Positions 49,825-58,937 of a DNA stretch of 64,000 nt are shown here, piece after piece. Position 1 is the stretch's first letter; each line of letters starts with the position of its first letter. The notes beneath the pieces were generated by a model. It saw nothing but the letters and a program-made list of their open reading frames with translations, searched no databases and was not told the origin of the DNA. The position numbers were made by a program, and so were the translations under genes. The stretch is from JAGMCF01 sp964398885. GTDB lineage: Bacteria; Cloacimonadota; Cloacimonadia; JGIOTU-2. The stretch is taken from the NCBI GenBank assembly GCA_964398885.1, contig CAYNOU010000003.1, forward strand, positions 1 to 64,000, in the 5' to 3' direction.

Positions 49825-52800
49825 TTGAGAACTAAATTATCTGCTTTAATAGTATTTATTCTTTTATTTGTATTTACTACAAATGTAAGTGCAGATAAAA
49901 ATCCAATAGCAATTTTAGAATCAAATTTTGACTTTCTTATTCTGCAATTTGATTTAGGTGAATATCAAATTGACCATTTTAATAATTTTACTGTCATAAA
50001 AGGAGCACATTTTTCATATAACTACAAAGAAGGTGCAGCAAAACTTCCTGAATTAAGTTTTATTATTGGAATTCCATCTAAAGGGAATATATCATTCAAA
50101 ACATTTGATAAGAAAACTTCAAAAATTCCTCTTAAAAATCCTATATTACCGTATCCAGAATATGTTCAAGAAATTGGGGAAAAAACTTGTCATATGATTT
50201 ATAAGATTCAACCAGACATATATTATAACTCACTTTCACCAAGAGATATTGATTTAACCGAACCGTATATCTGGAGAAACCAAAGAGTTGTTAAGCTAAT
50301 AATTCATCCTTTTCGGGCTGAGAATAACCAGTTTATTATAACATCAGAATTTAGGATAAGAATAGATTTTGGAGGAAGTGGTCGCATAAAATCAGAATTT
50401 AAGGATAAGAATTTTGAAAATGTTTTTAAAAACACAATTATTAATTTTGATATTGCAAAAAATTGGTCAATTACTCGCAAAAGAGATATTCCTGATAATC
50501 CCTTTTCTCACGCTGATAGATGGTTTAAAATACCAATAACGCAAGATGGAATTTATAAGATAACCAAGCAAGAATTAAAAAATGCAGGCATTGATGTTGA
50601 TAATTTAAATCCGGAAACAATAAGAATTTTTAATGGCGGAGGTTGCTCATTAGATAGAGATAGTTATACAGGACCATCAGATTTAGATTCAATCCCAATT
50701 TTTTTATCTGATACTGATGATGGATTTCCAATATACTTCTATGCTCGCGATACTGACGGAATTGAAATGAATAGAGAGTATTCCCAATATTATAATCCTT
50801 ATACTCCTACAAATATATATTGGCTTACATATAACACTGATTTGGGTATTAAAAAAAATATTCCATCAGAACCTAAAACTACTTTACAAAACAGAAGTTC
50901 TAAAGAAACCCTAAATATTTATCATTATAAAGAACATCTTGAAGAGGAAAAGATAAGATCAGAACCTAATGGGCTAAAATGGTTTTGGTATAATTTTTCA
51001 GGAACTGGAAGTAATATAAAAAGTATTGAATTTTCAGTTTCAAACCTAATTCAAAATGAAAATCAAGAGATTAGGTTGAAATTTAATACAAGCCCAAGTT
51101 CGGGTTATATCAACTTTAAACTTAATAATGAAGAGATTACATCTTCTTCGACTGGGGGTGGTTCTATTATTTTCAGTGGTAATTTTTTACAAAATGGAAA
51201 TAATATTTTAGATATTTATTATTCCGGATCGAAAAGTCTATATTTTGACTACTATAACATAGAATATGATAAAAATTTATCTATGGTAAATAATAGAGTG
51301 GCATTTCCTCTACCTGAAATTAATACTACTTATGAAGTTGAAATTAGCAATGTCCTGAATAATGAATTACAGATTTTTAAAGTTTATGATTTTGATAATG
51401 TAGAGAGAATTGATAGCTTATATTTTGAAAGTAATAAAGTATATTTTACAGATTCCATAAATAATATTGATATAAAATATTTTGCTGTTTGTCAGGGTGG
51501 ATACTTATCACCTTCTCAGATTATTGAAAAGTATAAGCCGGAAGTATATTATTCATATAACGAGAATGGTCAAATAATTGGAGAAGATAAGTCTTGTTAT
51601 TTGCGAGATAACATAGAACTTGCAAATACAGATCTTATTATTATCTGTCCTGAAGAATTTTATGAAAAATTAAAAGAATTAGCTAACTTTCATAGTGAAA
51701 TTGATAGCATGACTGTTCTGGTTACAAAATTAGATGATGTCTATGATGAATTTTCATGGGGCTTACCTGATGTAGTTGCAATTAGATACTTTTTACATTA
51801 TGCATTTGACTATTATGGGGCGGATTCTAGGCATAATGTTTCTTATGTAATTTTAGCAGGAGATGGCACAAATGATTTTAGAAAGTATGAAGCCATAACT
51901 GGTGATAAAAATAAAATTCTCCCCTTTATCAAAGGAACTACTCCATTGGATGATAATTATGTGTGTTTCAGTTCAAGTAATCCAGAAATGATGATTGGAA
52001 GAATTCCTTGTCAAACACAAACGGAATTAGAAATAGTTATTGATAAAATAGTTAACTATACAACAAGTCCTAATTATGGTTTTTGGAGAAGTCGTGTAAT
52101 GATTTCTGCAGATGACTTTCTTAAAGATGGTCACCACTACGAGACAGGGAATACTTACAATGCTGAGATTTTATCTTCATTAATAGAAAACAATATTGAG
52201 CTTATTAAGATTTACGGGATTGATTACCCACTTGATGAATTTCGCAATAGGCCAGAAGCAAATGAAGCTATAATTAAGACTATAAATAATGGGGTTGGAA
52301 TATTCGTTTATCTCGGTCATGGAGGTTACGATCTCCTTGGAGACGAAGATTATTTTCGTTCCAGTGATATCTCAAAACTTAATAATTCTGATATGCTCCC
52401 ATTTTTCTATGCTGGTTCATGTAATGTTGGTCATTTTGATTCTAATACTTTTGAATCAATGGCTGAAAAGATGCTTCTTGCTAAAAACAGGGGAACAATT
52501 GCTTCATATGCATCTTCTCGCGGAGGTGGCTTTGGTGATTACGAAGATATCATTTCAGAATTAGTTAATAAGCCAGATGAAGGAATAAGAATCGGTGAAG
52601 CTATAATTACATACACTTTTAATCAAATGTATAACCTTTTTGGGGATCCAGCCGTTAGATTGGTTATACCTCCGAGGGCTGGAAATCTAAAAATTCCAGA
52701 AAGTTATCCAGACTCTCTAAAAGCAAGACAAACAGCTAACATAATTGGTAATATAAATAACCCAGATAATCAGTATGAGCAAATCTTCGCAGTTACTTAT

Positions 52801-53727
52801 GATACGGATTATTCAACCACTTATCTTTATGAAGATGAAGTGGAAGATGTTTGGGTTTGGTTTGATATTGTATTTACTACAAAGGGCAAACCAATATTCA
52901 AAGGTCCAATTTCATGTTCTCAAGATTCATTCTCTCTTCATTTCATCGTTCCAGATGATATTTATGGAGGTTCTAAAGGTCATATTCTTGCATATGCGGT
53001 TAATACTGATAAAACAAAAGATATTCTTATGTCATATCACAAGCAGTCCAGTCCTAACAATCATAATTTGATTATAAATGGATATAGTGATGCAGTAAAT
53101 GACGGTCCTCCTCTAATTAATATCTGGCTTGATAGAGAAGAGTTTAAAAACGGTGATTATGTTTCAGCAACGCCAACACTCTTTGCAAACATTTCCGATT
53201 CTAACGGAATAAATATTACAAATTATCCTGGGCATAGGATTCTTCTTACAATTGATGGTTATTGCGAAGAAAACATAACAGATTATTTTGTATACAATGC
53301 TGATTCTTACACAGACGGAGCAATTGAGTATAAAATAAACAATTTAAGTGTAGGTAGTCATCAACTGAAATTAGAATTATTTGATAATTTTAATGAGGGT
53401 GCCAATAAAGAGATAAGTTTTAAGATAAAAGAAACCACTAATATAAAAGTCAGCAAAGTTCTCAATTATCCAAATCCGATGAAAAATCTTACCTATTTCA
53501 CATTTTATTTGGATGGAGATGCGGTAGTGGATATTGAGGTCTTTACTATCTCAGGCAAGAAGATAAAGACGATTAGTGATAAAATATGCCAGCCTGGATA
53601 TAATCAAATTTTTTGGGATGGAAAAGATAATGAGGGGGATTCTCCTGCAAGTGGTGTGTATTTCTATAAAATCATTCTTAATTCTAAAAGAGTTAATAAT
53701 GTTTATAAACTGATAATATCACATTAA
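49825..53727 (+). CDS. porU: PorU-like type IX secretion sortase (C25 family)
   Basis: A 1300-residue exported cysteine peptidase resembling PorU, the C-terminal signal peptidase of type IX secretion. Signal peptide (residues 1-24). The PorU-type N-terminal block is RWFKIPITQDGIYKITKQEL (about 230-250) with GGGCSLDRD. The C25 domain follows with the catalytic pair intact: H832 in YLGHGGYD and C866 in FYAGSCNVGHFD. The C-terminus has a sandwich region and a FlgD-like CTD (YPNPMKNLTYFTFYLDGDA, SGVYFYKIILNSKRVNN) ending without the cysteine tail. TTG start with no clear ribosome site. Distinguishing PorU from a gingipain-like effector rests on the N-terminal block. Confidence 0.72.
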   Translation: MRTKLSALIVFILLFVFTTNVSADKNPIAILESNFDFLILQFDLGEYQIDHFNNFTVIKGAHFSYNYKEGAAKLPELSFIIGIPSKGNISFKTFDKKTSKIPLKNPILPYPEYVQEIGEKTCHMIYKIQPDIYYNSLSPRDIDLTEPYIWRNQRVVKLIIHPFRAENNQFIITSEFRIRIDFGGSGRIKSEFKDKNFENVFKNTIINFDIAKNWSITRKRDIPDNPFSHADRWFKIPITQDGIYKITKQELKNAGIDVDNLNPETIRIFNGGGCSLDRDSYTGPSDLDSIPIFLSDTDDGFPIYFYARDTDGIEMNREYSQYYNPYTPTNIYWLTYNTDLGIKKNIPSEPKTTLQNRSSKETLNIYHYKEHLEEEKIRSEPNGLKWFWYNFSGTGSNIKSIEFSVSNLIQNENQEIRLKFNTSPSSGYINFKLNNEEITSSSTGGGSIIFSGNFLQNGNNILDIYYSGSKSLYFDYYNIEYDKNLSMVNNRVAFPLPEINTTYEVEISNVLNNELQIFKVYDFDNVERIDSLYFESNKVYFTDSINNIDIKYFAVCQGGYLSPSQIIEKYKPEVYYSYNENGQIIGEDKSCYLRDNIELANTDLIIICPEEFYEKLKELANFHSEIDSMTVLVTKLDDVYDEFSWGLPDVVAIRYFLHYAFDYYGADSRHNVSYVILAGDGTNDFRKYEAITGDKNKILPFIKGTTPLDDNYVCFSSSNPEMMIGRIPCQTQTELEIVIDKIVNYTTSPNYGFWRSRVMISADDFLKDGHHYETGNTYNAEILSSLIENNIELIKIYGIDYPLDEFRNRPEANEAIIKTINNGVGIFVYLGHGGYDLLGDEDYFRSSDISKLNNSDMLPFFYAGSCNVGHFDSNTFESMAEKMLLAKNRGTIASYASSRGGGFGDYEDIISELVNKPDEGIRIGEAIITYTFNQMYNLFGDPAVRLVIPPRAGNLKIPESYPDSLKARQTANIIGNINNPDNQYEQIFAVTYDTDYSTTYLYEDEVEDVWVWFDIVFTTKGKPIFKGPISCSQDSFSLHFIVPDDIYGGSKGHILAYAVNTDKTKDILMSYHKQSSPNNHNLIINGYSDAVNDGPPLINIWLDREEFKNGDYVSATPTLFANISDSNGINITNYPGHRILLTIDGYCEENITDYFVYNADSYTDGAIEYKINNLSVGSHQLKLELFDNFNEGANKEISFKIKETTNIKVSKVLNYPNPMKNLTYFTFYLDGDAVVDIEVFTISGKKIKTISDKICQPGYNQIFWDGKDNEGDSPASGVYFYKIILNSKRVNNVYKLIISH

Positions 53728-53761
53728 ATTTAAATAAAAAATTAAAAAATTAATAAAAAAT

Positions 53762-53790
53762 TTGACAAGAGAATTAAGATTGTGTTAACT
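53762..53790 (+). promoter_or_regulatory. Putative promoter with long leader
   Basis: TTGACA (53762-53767), 17-base spacer, TTAACT (53785-53790). It lies 200 bases before the next start codon. Confidence 0.5.
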
Positions 53791-53814
53791 TGTCTTTAAT
53801 AAATTGGATTAGCA

Positions 53815-53953
53815 AGGCATTCTAAGTAATTAGGTATTATGCTTAACAGCATAAGAAATTGTTAATGTCTTAGATAGGAAAATGCCTATATGGCAGAATT
53901 ATTAAAATGCTAACTTACAAATTAGGATTTTCAGATAAAAATTTTGTCTGAAA
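53815..53953 (+). ncRNA. Structured 5' leader, possible cis-regulatory RNA
   Basis: Three nested stems are visible: AGGCATT (53815) with AATGCCT (53881-53887), TCTAAG (53821) with CTTAGA (53869-53874), and TTATGCT-TAAC-AGCATAA (53837-53854). A separate hairpin TTTCAGA (53929) / TCTGAAA (53947-53953) follows before the ribosome site. It matches no riboswitch I recognise. Confidence 0.4.
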
Positions 53954-53990
53954 TGTTTATATTAACAATCTAATATTAAAGGAGAAAACA

Positions 53991-56861
53991 ATGAAAAAGA
54001 AACTTTGCTTTCTAACAATTCTGTTACTAATTTTCTCAGTTTCTCTTAGCTGGGCTATTGTAAAACAAGCTACTGTGCCTACAAACAAAACGGAGAGCAC
54101 CCTTCCAAAAATCATAAATTCAGAAAGTCATCCCGTCATTCCCGAAGGCACTGTATTAAGATCAATCAAACATCATCAAGTAGCTCCAATTGACGATGAA
54201 TATGTGAATACCCGTTCAGATAAAGGTGGTGTTGAAACTGTATGGGCTGAAAATTTTGAAACTGAGGACGCATTTTGGTATTACACAGGTGCGGCTTACA
54301 TAGTTACTCTTACTCCCGCCGACGAAATTGCCACAAGATTTACTCCATTCCATAATGGTACACTTGATGGAACCTGGATATACTTTTATGGTGGCGATGC
54401 TACTGAAGTAACTATTAGTGTTTATGACAAGGATGCTAGCGGGTTGCCAGGAACGGTGCTTGGCTCACTTGATGTAGACCCTGGTGCTGGAAATACAATA
54501 GATTTGTCCTCTTTAGGAATTACACTTACTAGTATGGAAGATTTCTTTATATCTGTTAAGATTAGTACCGGTTCTGACCTTAATGTGATTTGTGATGATG
54601 GCTCAGGAACCGCTGCGCGTTCATTTAGTAATAGTGGTACTGGATGGATATCCGAAGCTCCTTATGAATGGTGCATTGATGCAATAGTTACTTGGACTGA
54701 CTCATGGACAACTGGAACTGGCAACTGGCAATATATTGAAAATGATACTATTCCTCACAGCCCCACACATTGCTGGTGGATTGATGAAGGGGTAGGCTAT
54801 ACCAATGACCCATTGGTTTCCCCGACTTTCCATCTTATACCAGGATATAATCTATACTTTATCAGTATGTGGATTAATATTGAATTTCCAAGAACAGTAG
54901 CCCCTACGGGTTATATTGATGAAACTTACAGACTGTGGATTGTAGATACAGATGCACCACTTGTTGATTATTGGCATATAGATGACCTGAATGCTTATGA
55001 AGGTAATTCCTGGTGGTGTGGACTTGAAGACCCCACCTGGGCTGGTGGCTGGGGTTATGGTAATAATTGGAATCAATGGATTGAGACCCCTGACTTAGAT
55101 TTATCCACATCCAGTCCAATTTCCCTTGATTTTATCCAACGCTATGATGTAGAGTTGGATTACGATTATTGTTATGTTGAAATTTCTACTGATAATTGGG
55201 CTTCACAAACTACTCTTGCTACATATAATGGAACTAATAATACCTGGACTGCAGAGCAGATAGACCTTAGTAGTTATGCTAACGAAAATGTAAAAATAAG
55301 GTTCCGCTTTATCTCTGATTCTGGCTGGTCTGATGAAGATGGTGATGATACTGAAGGTGCCTGGTTCATAGATAATGTTGTAATATCAGATGGCTCCACT
55401 ACTTTCTTTGAAGATAATGCAGACGCTCAACAAAACTTCCTGGTAAATCCCGGCAATTTACCATGGGAAGCACTCTTCTATGATTATGATAGAGACTATC
55501 CTGCTCCTTCCTGTGGTTGGGAATTAATTGATAAAGATTATATTTTCAATGGCACATGTAATGTTACAGACTATGCTGATAAAGACATCAAACTTAAGGT
55601 AACTGTGTCCACAGACGATAGCACCTATGCCTTTGGTGCAGGCTTCTATGTTGATGATATAGATATCACAGGAATCTCTCTTCCTGAAGTTGATATGGCT
55701 TGTGATTTCACGCTTGTCCCATATCCATCAACTGTAGGGCTTGATATTAAATCAGATTTAACACCTAAAGTCATTATAAGTCAAAGAGGTTATGGAAGTT
55801 CAGCAGCTAACATACGTATTGATGTAGAAGATACAGGATTTGAACCTCCATTATTTGATTATTATGCACAAAATGCAGGTCCTTTAGGAATGGGTGAATA
55901 CGGTCTATTTGATCTAACGAGAAATCCGGGCTATACCCCAGTAGAAGGGACTTATGATTATGTAGCCTGGGTAGAAGCAGCAGGAGATACCGTACCTGAC
56001 AACGACTATGCTCCCCCAATGACTGTACAAATCTATCCCGCAGGTGAATATGAACTTGGATATAATAGCAGAGTAGCAGGTCTGTACTATTATCCTTATA
56101 TATCAGGAGCATTAACCCATTATACCCCATTTAGTGATGGAATAGTTTCAGGTCCACAACAATTAAGCGGCGTAAGATGGCTCGCATATTATCGTGGTGG
56201 CGAACCAGGAGATTCTGGTGCTTTAACATTTGATGTATATGATGCCATTGATGACACCACATTTGGAGATCTTCTTCATCATGAAGAGATCACTTTCTCT
56301 GCCACAAAATTTGAATGGACATCAATTCCATTTAGTGAATCTGTAACGGTTGATGGGGATTTCTTTATTCTAGTAACAGGTGTGTGGCCTGAAGCAGGAA
56401 CTAGTCCAGATAGTTTGGTGTATTTTATGCTCTGTGATAATAATACAGCAGATCTTCTTGGCGAAAGTTATTATGCTGGACATTCTTTCGATTATGATCC
56501 GGAGACGGGAGAAATGTCTGAGCTCGAAAATGATTTATACTGGAATGCTTTACTGAATATAGAAATAGGTGTTGACCCAGGTCAGGAACCTGAAGTAGCA
56601 ACAACTTACCTTAATCAGAACTTCCCGAACCCAGTAACTTCAAATACAAATATCTCATTCAACCTAAAAGCAAATTCTGATGTTAAAATTTCAGTTTATA
56701 ACATTAAAGGTCAGTTAGTTGAGACATTGGTAGATAATAAAATGGAGAAAGGACCTCATACTCTTACTTGGAATAACAAATCTCTTTCTAATGGAATCTA
56801 TTTCCTCAGATTAGAGACTAAAGAAACTACAATTACAAAGAAGATGGTTATTCTGCGATAA
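53991..56861 (+). CDS. Large secreted protein with MAM/immune-inhibitor-like domain and CTD
   Basis: A 956-residue exported protein. Signal peptide (residues 1-22, ending SWA), several beta-sandwich regions, and a jelly-roll like that next to immune-inhibitor-A peptidases (RYDVELDYDYCYVEISTDNW, VKIRFRFISDSGWSDEDGD, GAWFIDNVVISD, about 390-480). The CTD is of a different subtype (NFPNPVTSNTNISFNLKANS, SNGIYFLRLETKETTITKK, end MVILR). No peptidase motif is found. It has its own promoter and a structured leader, and an intrinsic terminator follows, so it is a single-gene unit, possibly highly expressed. Confidence 0.8.
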   Translation: MKKKLCFLTILLLIFSVSLSWAIVKQATVPTNKTESTLPKIINSESHPVIPEGTVLRSIKHHQVAPIDDEYVNTRSDKGGVETVWAENFETEDAFWYYTGAAYIVTLTPADEIATRFTPFHNGTLDGTWIYFYGGDATEVTISVYDKDASGLPGTVLGSLDVDPGAGNTIDLSSLGITLTSMEDFFISVKISTGSDLNVICDDGSGTAARSFSNSGTGWISEAPYEWCIDAIVTWTDSWTTGTGNWQYIENDTIPHSPTHCWWIDEGVGYTNDPLVSPTFHLIPGYNLYFISMWINIEFPRTVAPTGYIDETYRLWIVDTDAPLVDYWHIDDLNAYEGNSWWCGLEDPTWAGGWGYGNNWNQWIETPDLDLSTSSPISLDFIQRYDVELDYDYCYVEISTDNWASQTTLATYNGTNNTWTAEQIDLSSYANENVKIRFRFISDSGWSDEDGDDTEGAWFIDNVVISDGSTTFFEDNADAQQNFLVNPGNLPWEALFYDYDRDYPAPSCGWELIDKDYIFNGTCNVTDYADKDIKLKVTVSTDDSTYAFGAGFYVDDIDITGISLPEVDMACDFTLVPYPSTVGLDIKSDLTPKVIISQRGYGSSAANIRIDVEDTGFEPPLFDYYAQNAGPLGMGEYGLFDLTRNPGYTPVEGTYDYVAWVEAAGDTVPDNDYAPPMTVQIYPAGEYELGYNSRVAGLYYYPYISGALTHYTPFSDGIVSGPQQLSGVRWLAYYRGGEPGDSGALTFDVYDAIDDTTFGDLLHHEEITFSATKFEWTSIPFSESVTVDGDFFILVTGVWPEAGTSPDSLVYFMLCDNNTADLLGESYYAGHSFDYDPETGEMSELENDLYWNALLNIEIGVDPGQEPEVATTYLNQNFPNPVTSNTNISFNLKANSDVKISVYNIKGQLVETLVDNKMEKGPHTLTWNNKSLSNGIYFLRLETKETTITKKMVILR

Positions 56862-56875
56862 TCATCATTCAATTT

Positions 56876-56915
56876 AAGCCCTATCCCGATAAATCGGGAT
56901 GGGGCTTTTATTTTT
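56876..56915 (+). terminator. Intrinsic terminator built on a CCCGAT palindrome
   Basis: AAGCCC-t-ATCCCGA-TAAA-TCGGGAT-g-GGGCTT followed by TTATTTTTT. The core is the same palindrome found inside coding regions elsewhere. Confidence 0.88.
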
Positions 56916-56935
56916 TGGCATTATAAAAAAATTGT

Positions 56936-58819
56936 ATGACGAAAAAAGTAAAACAATCACTTAAAATCCAACCAATAATTTATTTATTTTCTCTCTTAAT
57001 TTTTACTAATCCATTTTTCATAACAAAAAAATACCTTTTATTTTTTCCATATAGACTTTTAGTACTTCAAATTCTAATTTTGGTTATTTGCATTCTTTTT
57101 TTTCTTTCACCCAAATATAAATTTAATAAAAAGAAATATCTCCCATTCTTGATTATTGGCATATATCTTTTTTATAATGTTATTAGAGCTATTTTTTCAA
57201 TCCGCCAGATGGCGGATTATAGTTTAGATGTTTTAATATATTTAATCCCTTCAATAATCCTATTTTTTATTATCTCGCAAATTAAAATTAATAAAAATGA
57301 AAGAAGTTTAATTGCAGGTTCATTTGTTTCCAGTTTTCTTCTTTCAATCATTCCGGGATATTTTCTTCAATCACAGACTGTTGTTTGTTTTTCTCGTCTT
57401 AGTCTAAATTGGGCAAATCCTAATTATTATGCGAGTTATCTCTTAATTACTATCGGTTTTACTATCTATTTATGGAAATTATATTCAAATAAGAATGCTA
57501 AAAAAAACTGGATAAAATATTTTTCTCTTTTATCATTAATTTTAATTATTGTATTTTTATTCTGGACACAATCGCGTGGAGGTCTCCTTGCTTTTTTATT
57601 AGTGATGACTATTTTTGTATTAGCATACAGTATAAAAGGGTCAAAATTTAAACTTCTTACAACTTTAGTAATTATACTATTAATATTATTCATAGGATTA
57701 TTTTATACTTTTCAAAAAATTCGTCCAGCCACAATTACTTTTAGAGAAAGGATTTATAAATCAACTTTTGATTATATAAAAGATTTCTGGTTGTTTGGCA
57801 GTGGTCTTGGTTCTTTTGCGCATTATTTTCCAAAGTATAGGCAAAGTGATTACAAATTGATAGGACAAGAAGATATTATTACACATACTCACAATGAATT
57901 TATGGAACAATGGGCTGAAACCGGTATAATAGGACTACTACTTTTTTTAGGATTTATTATTGTAATAATATTAGAAGCTATAAAGAAAATTTCAATATTT
58001 GAAGCGGAAAGGAAATATTTTATCGGTGCATGCTTGCTATCCTTTCTGCTTTTTATTACTCATAATCTCTTTACCATTACCATGCGACTATCTCCATTAC
58101 AAATCTATTTTTATATTCTTGCAGGCTTAATTTTTGCTAATTATGAGGAAATAAATATTAAAATAAATAGAACGAATAAAAAGAAATATATTCTATTCAT
58201 TCTTATCCCTTTGTTTCTATGGTTAATCTCAATAAATATAAGAAATATAACGGGATTGGGTTATTTTCAGAAATCAAAAGAGATATTTGATATTTCTAAA
58301 TTTAGACTATCAACTTCTATCAAATATGCTGAAAAAGCAGAAAAATATATTCCTCATAATGCTGCTTTGCTTTATCATCTTGGTTATTCTTATAATTATA
58401 AAAAGGATTATAAAAAGTCCATTGAGTTTTTCAATCGTTTGCTTAAGATATCACCTTATTACCCACAAGCTCATTTCTGGAAAGGTTATATTTATTCTTT
58501 GAACAATAATTGGAATAAAGCTATAAATGAATATAAAGATGAGTTAAAATATGACCAATATCCTAAAGTATACTTTAATCTTGCGATAGCTTATTATTAT
58601 AGTAATGATGAAAAATCATCTATTAGTTATTTACAAAAATATGTAGAAAAAATTGTTGAAAAAATAGAGAAAAATCTTGTTTTAGACAGAGAAAGGATTT
58701 TATCTCAAGAGAAAAGGAACCTTAATTTTGCTTTTGAAAATCTAAAAAAATACTACATTGACAAAGATAAAGATAAAATTTCAGAGTTAGAACAGATTAA
58801 AAAAATTCTGTCCCCGTAA
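56936..58819 (+). CDS. O-antigen ligase-like membrane protein with TPR domain
   Basis: A 627-residue polytopic protein with about eleven helices over residues 1-420. It carries the Wzy_C/WaaL-type segments FWTQSRGGLLAFLLV and the large loop ending ITHTHNEFMEQWAETGIIGLL. The C-terminal ~170 residues are TPR repeats (ALLYHLGYSYNYKKDYKKSI, AHFWKGYIYSLNNNWNKAIN). Such proteins transfer or polymerise surface glycans, or glycosylate proteins, on the periplasmic side. A palindrome at 57200-57217 is read in frame (IRQMADY) in an outer loop. Glycan substrate unknown. Confidence 0.85.
   Translation: MTKKVKQSLKIQPIIYLFSLLIFTNPFFITKKYLLFFPYRLLVLQILILVICILFFLSPKYKFNKKKYLPFLIIGIYLFYNVIRAIFSIRQMADYSLDVLIYLIPSIILFFIISQIKINKNERSLIAGSFVSSFLLSIIPGYFLQSQTVVCFSRLSLNWANPNYYASYLLITIGFTIYLWKLYSNKNAKKNWIKYFSLLSLILIIVFLFWTQSRGGLLAFLLVMTIFVLAYSIKGSKFKLLTTLVIILLILFIGLFYTFQKIRPATITFRERIYKSTFDYIKDFWLFGSGLGSFAHYFPKYRQSDYKLIGQEDIITHTHNEFMEQWAETGIIGLLLFLGFIIVIILEAIKKISIFEAERKYFIGACLLSFLLFITHNLFTITMRLSPLQIYFYILAGLIFANYEEINIKINRTNKKKYILFILIPLFLWLISINIRNITGLGYFQKSKEIFDISKFRLSTSIKYAEKAEKYIPHNAALLYHLGYSYNYKKDYKKSIEFFNRLLKISPYYPQAHFWKGYIYSLNNNWNKAINEYKDELKYDQYPKVYFNLAIAYYYSNDEKSSISYLQKYVEKIVEKIEKNLVLDRERILSQEKRNLNFAFENLKKYYIDKDKDKISELEQIKKILSP
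57200..57217. repeat. Palindrome inside the ligase gene
   Basis: ATCCGCCAGATGGCGGAT, in frame, at a predicted loop between membrane helices. Confidence 0.8.
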
Positions 58820-58937
58820 AAATTAATAACATCATTTTTAAAGAACTGTAATGAGATAAATTTTTTTCTTTACTACGAAAATTGTTTAACACTTAAATGG
58901 TTAAAATATTACTTATCAATAAATATCTAAGGGTAGG

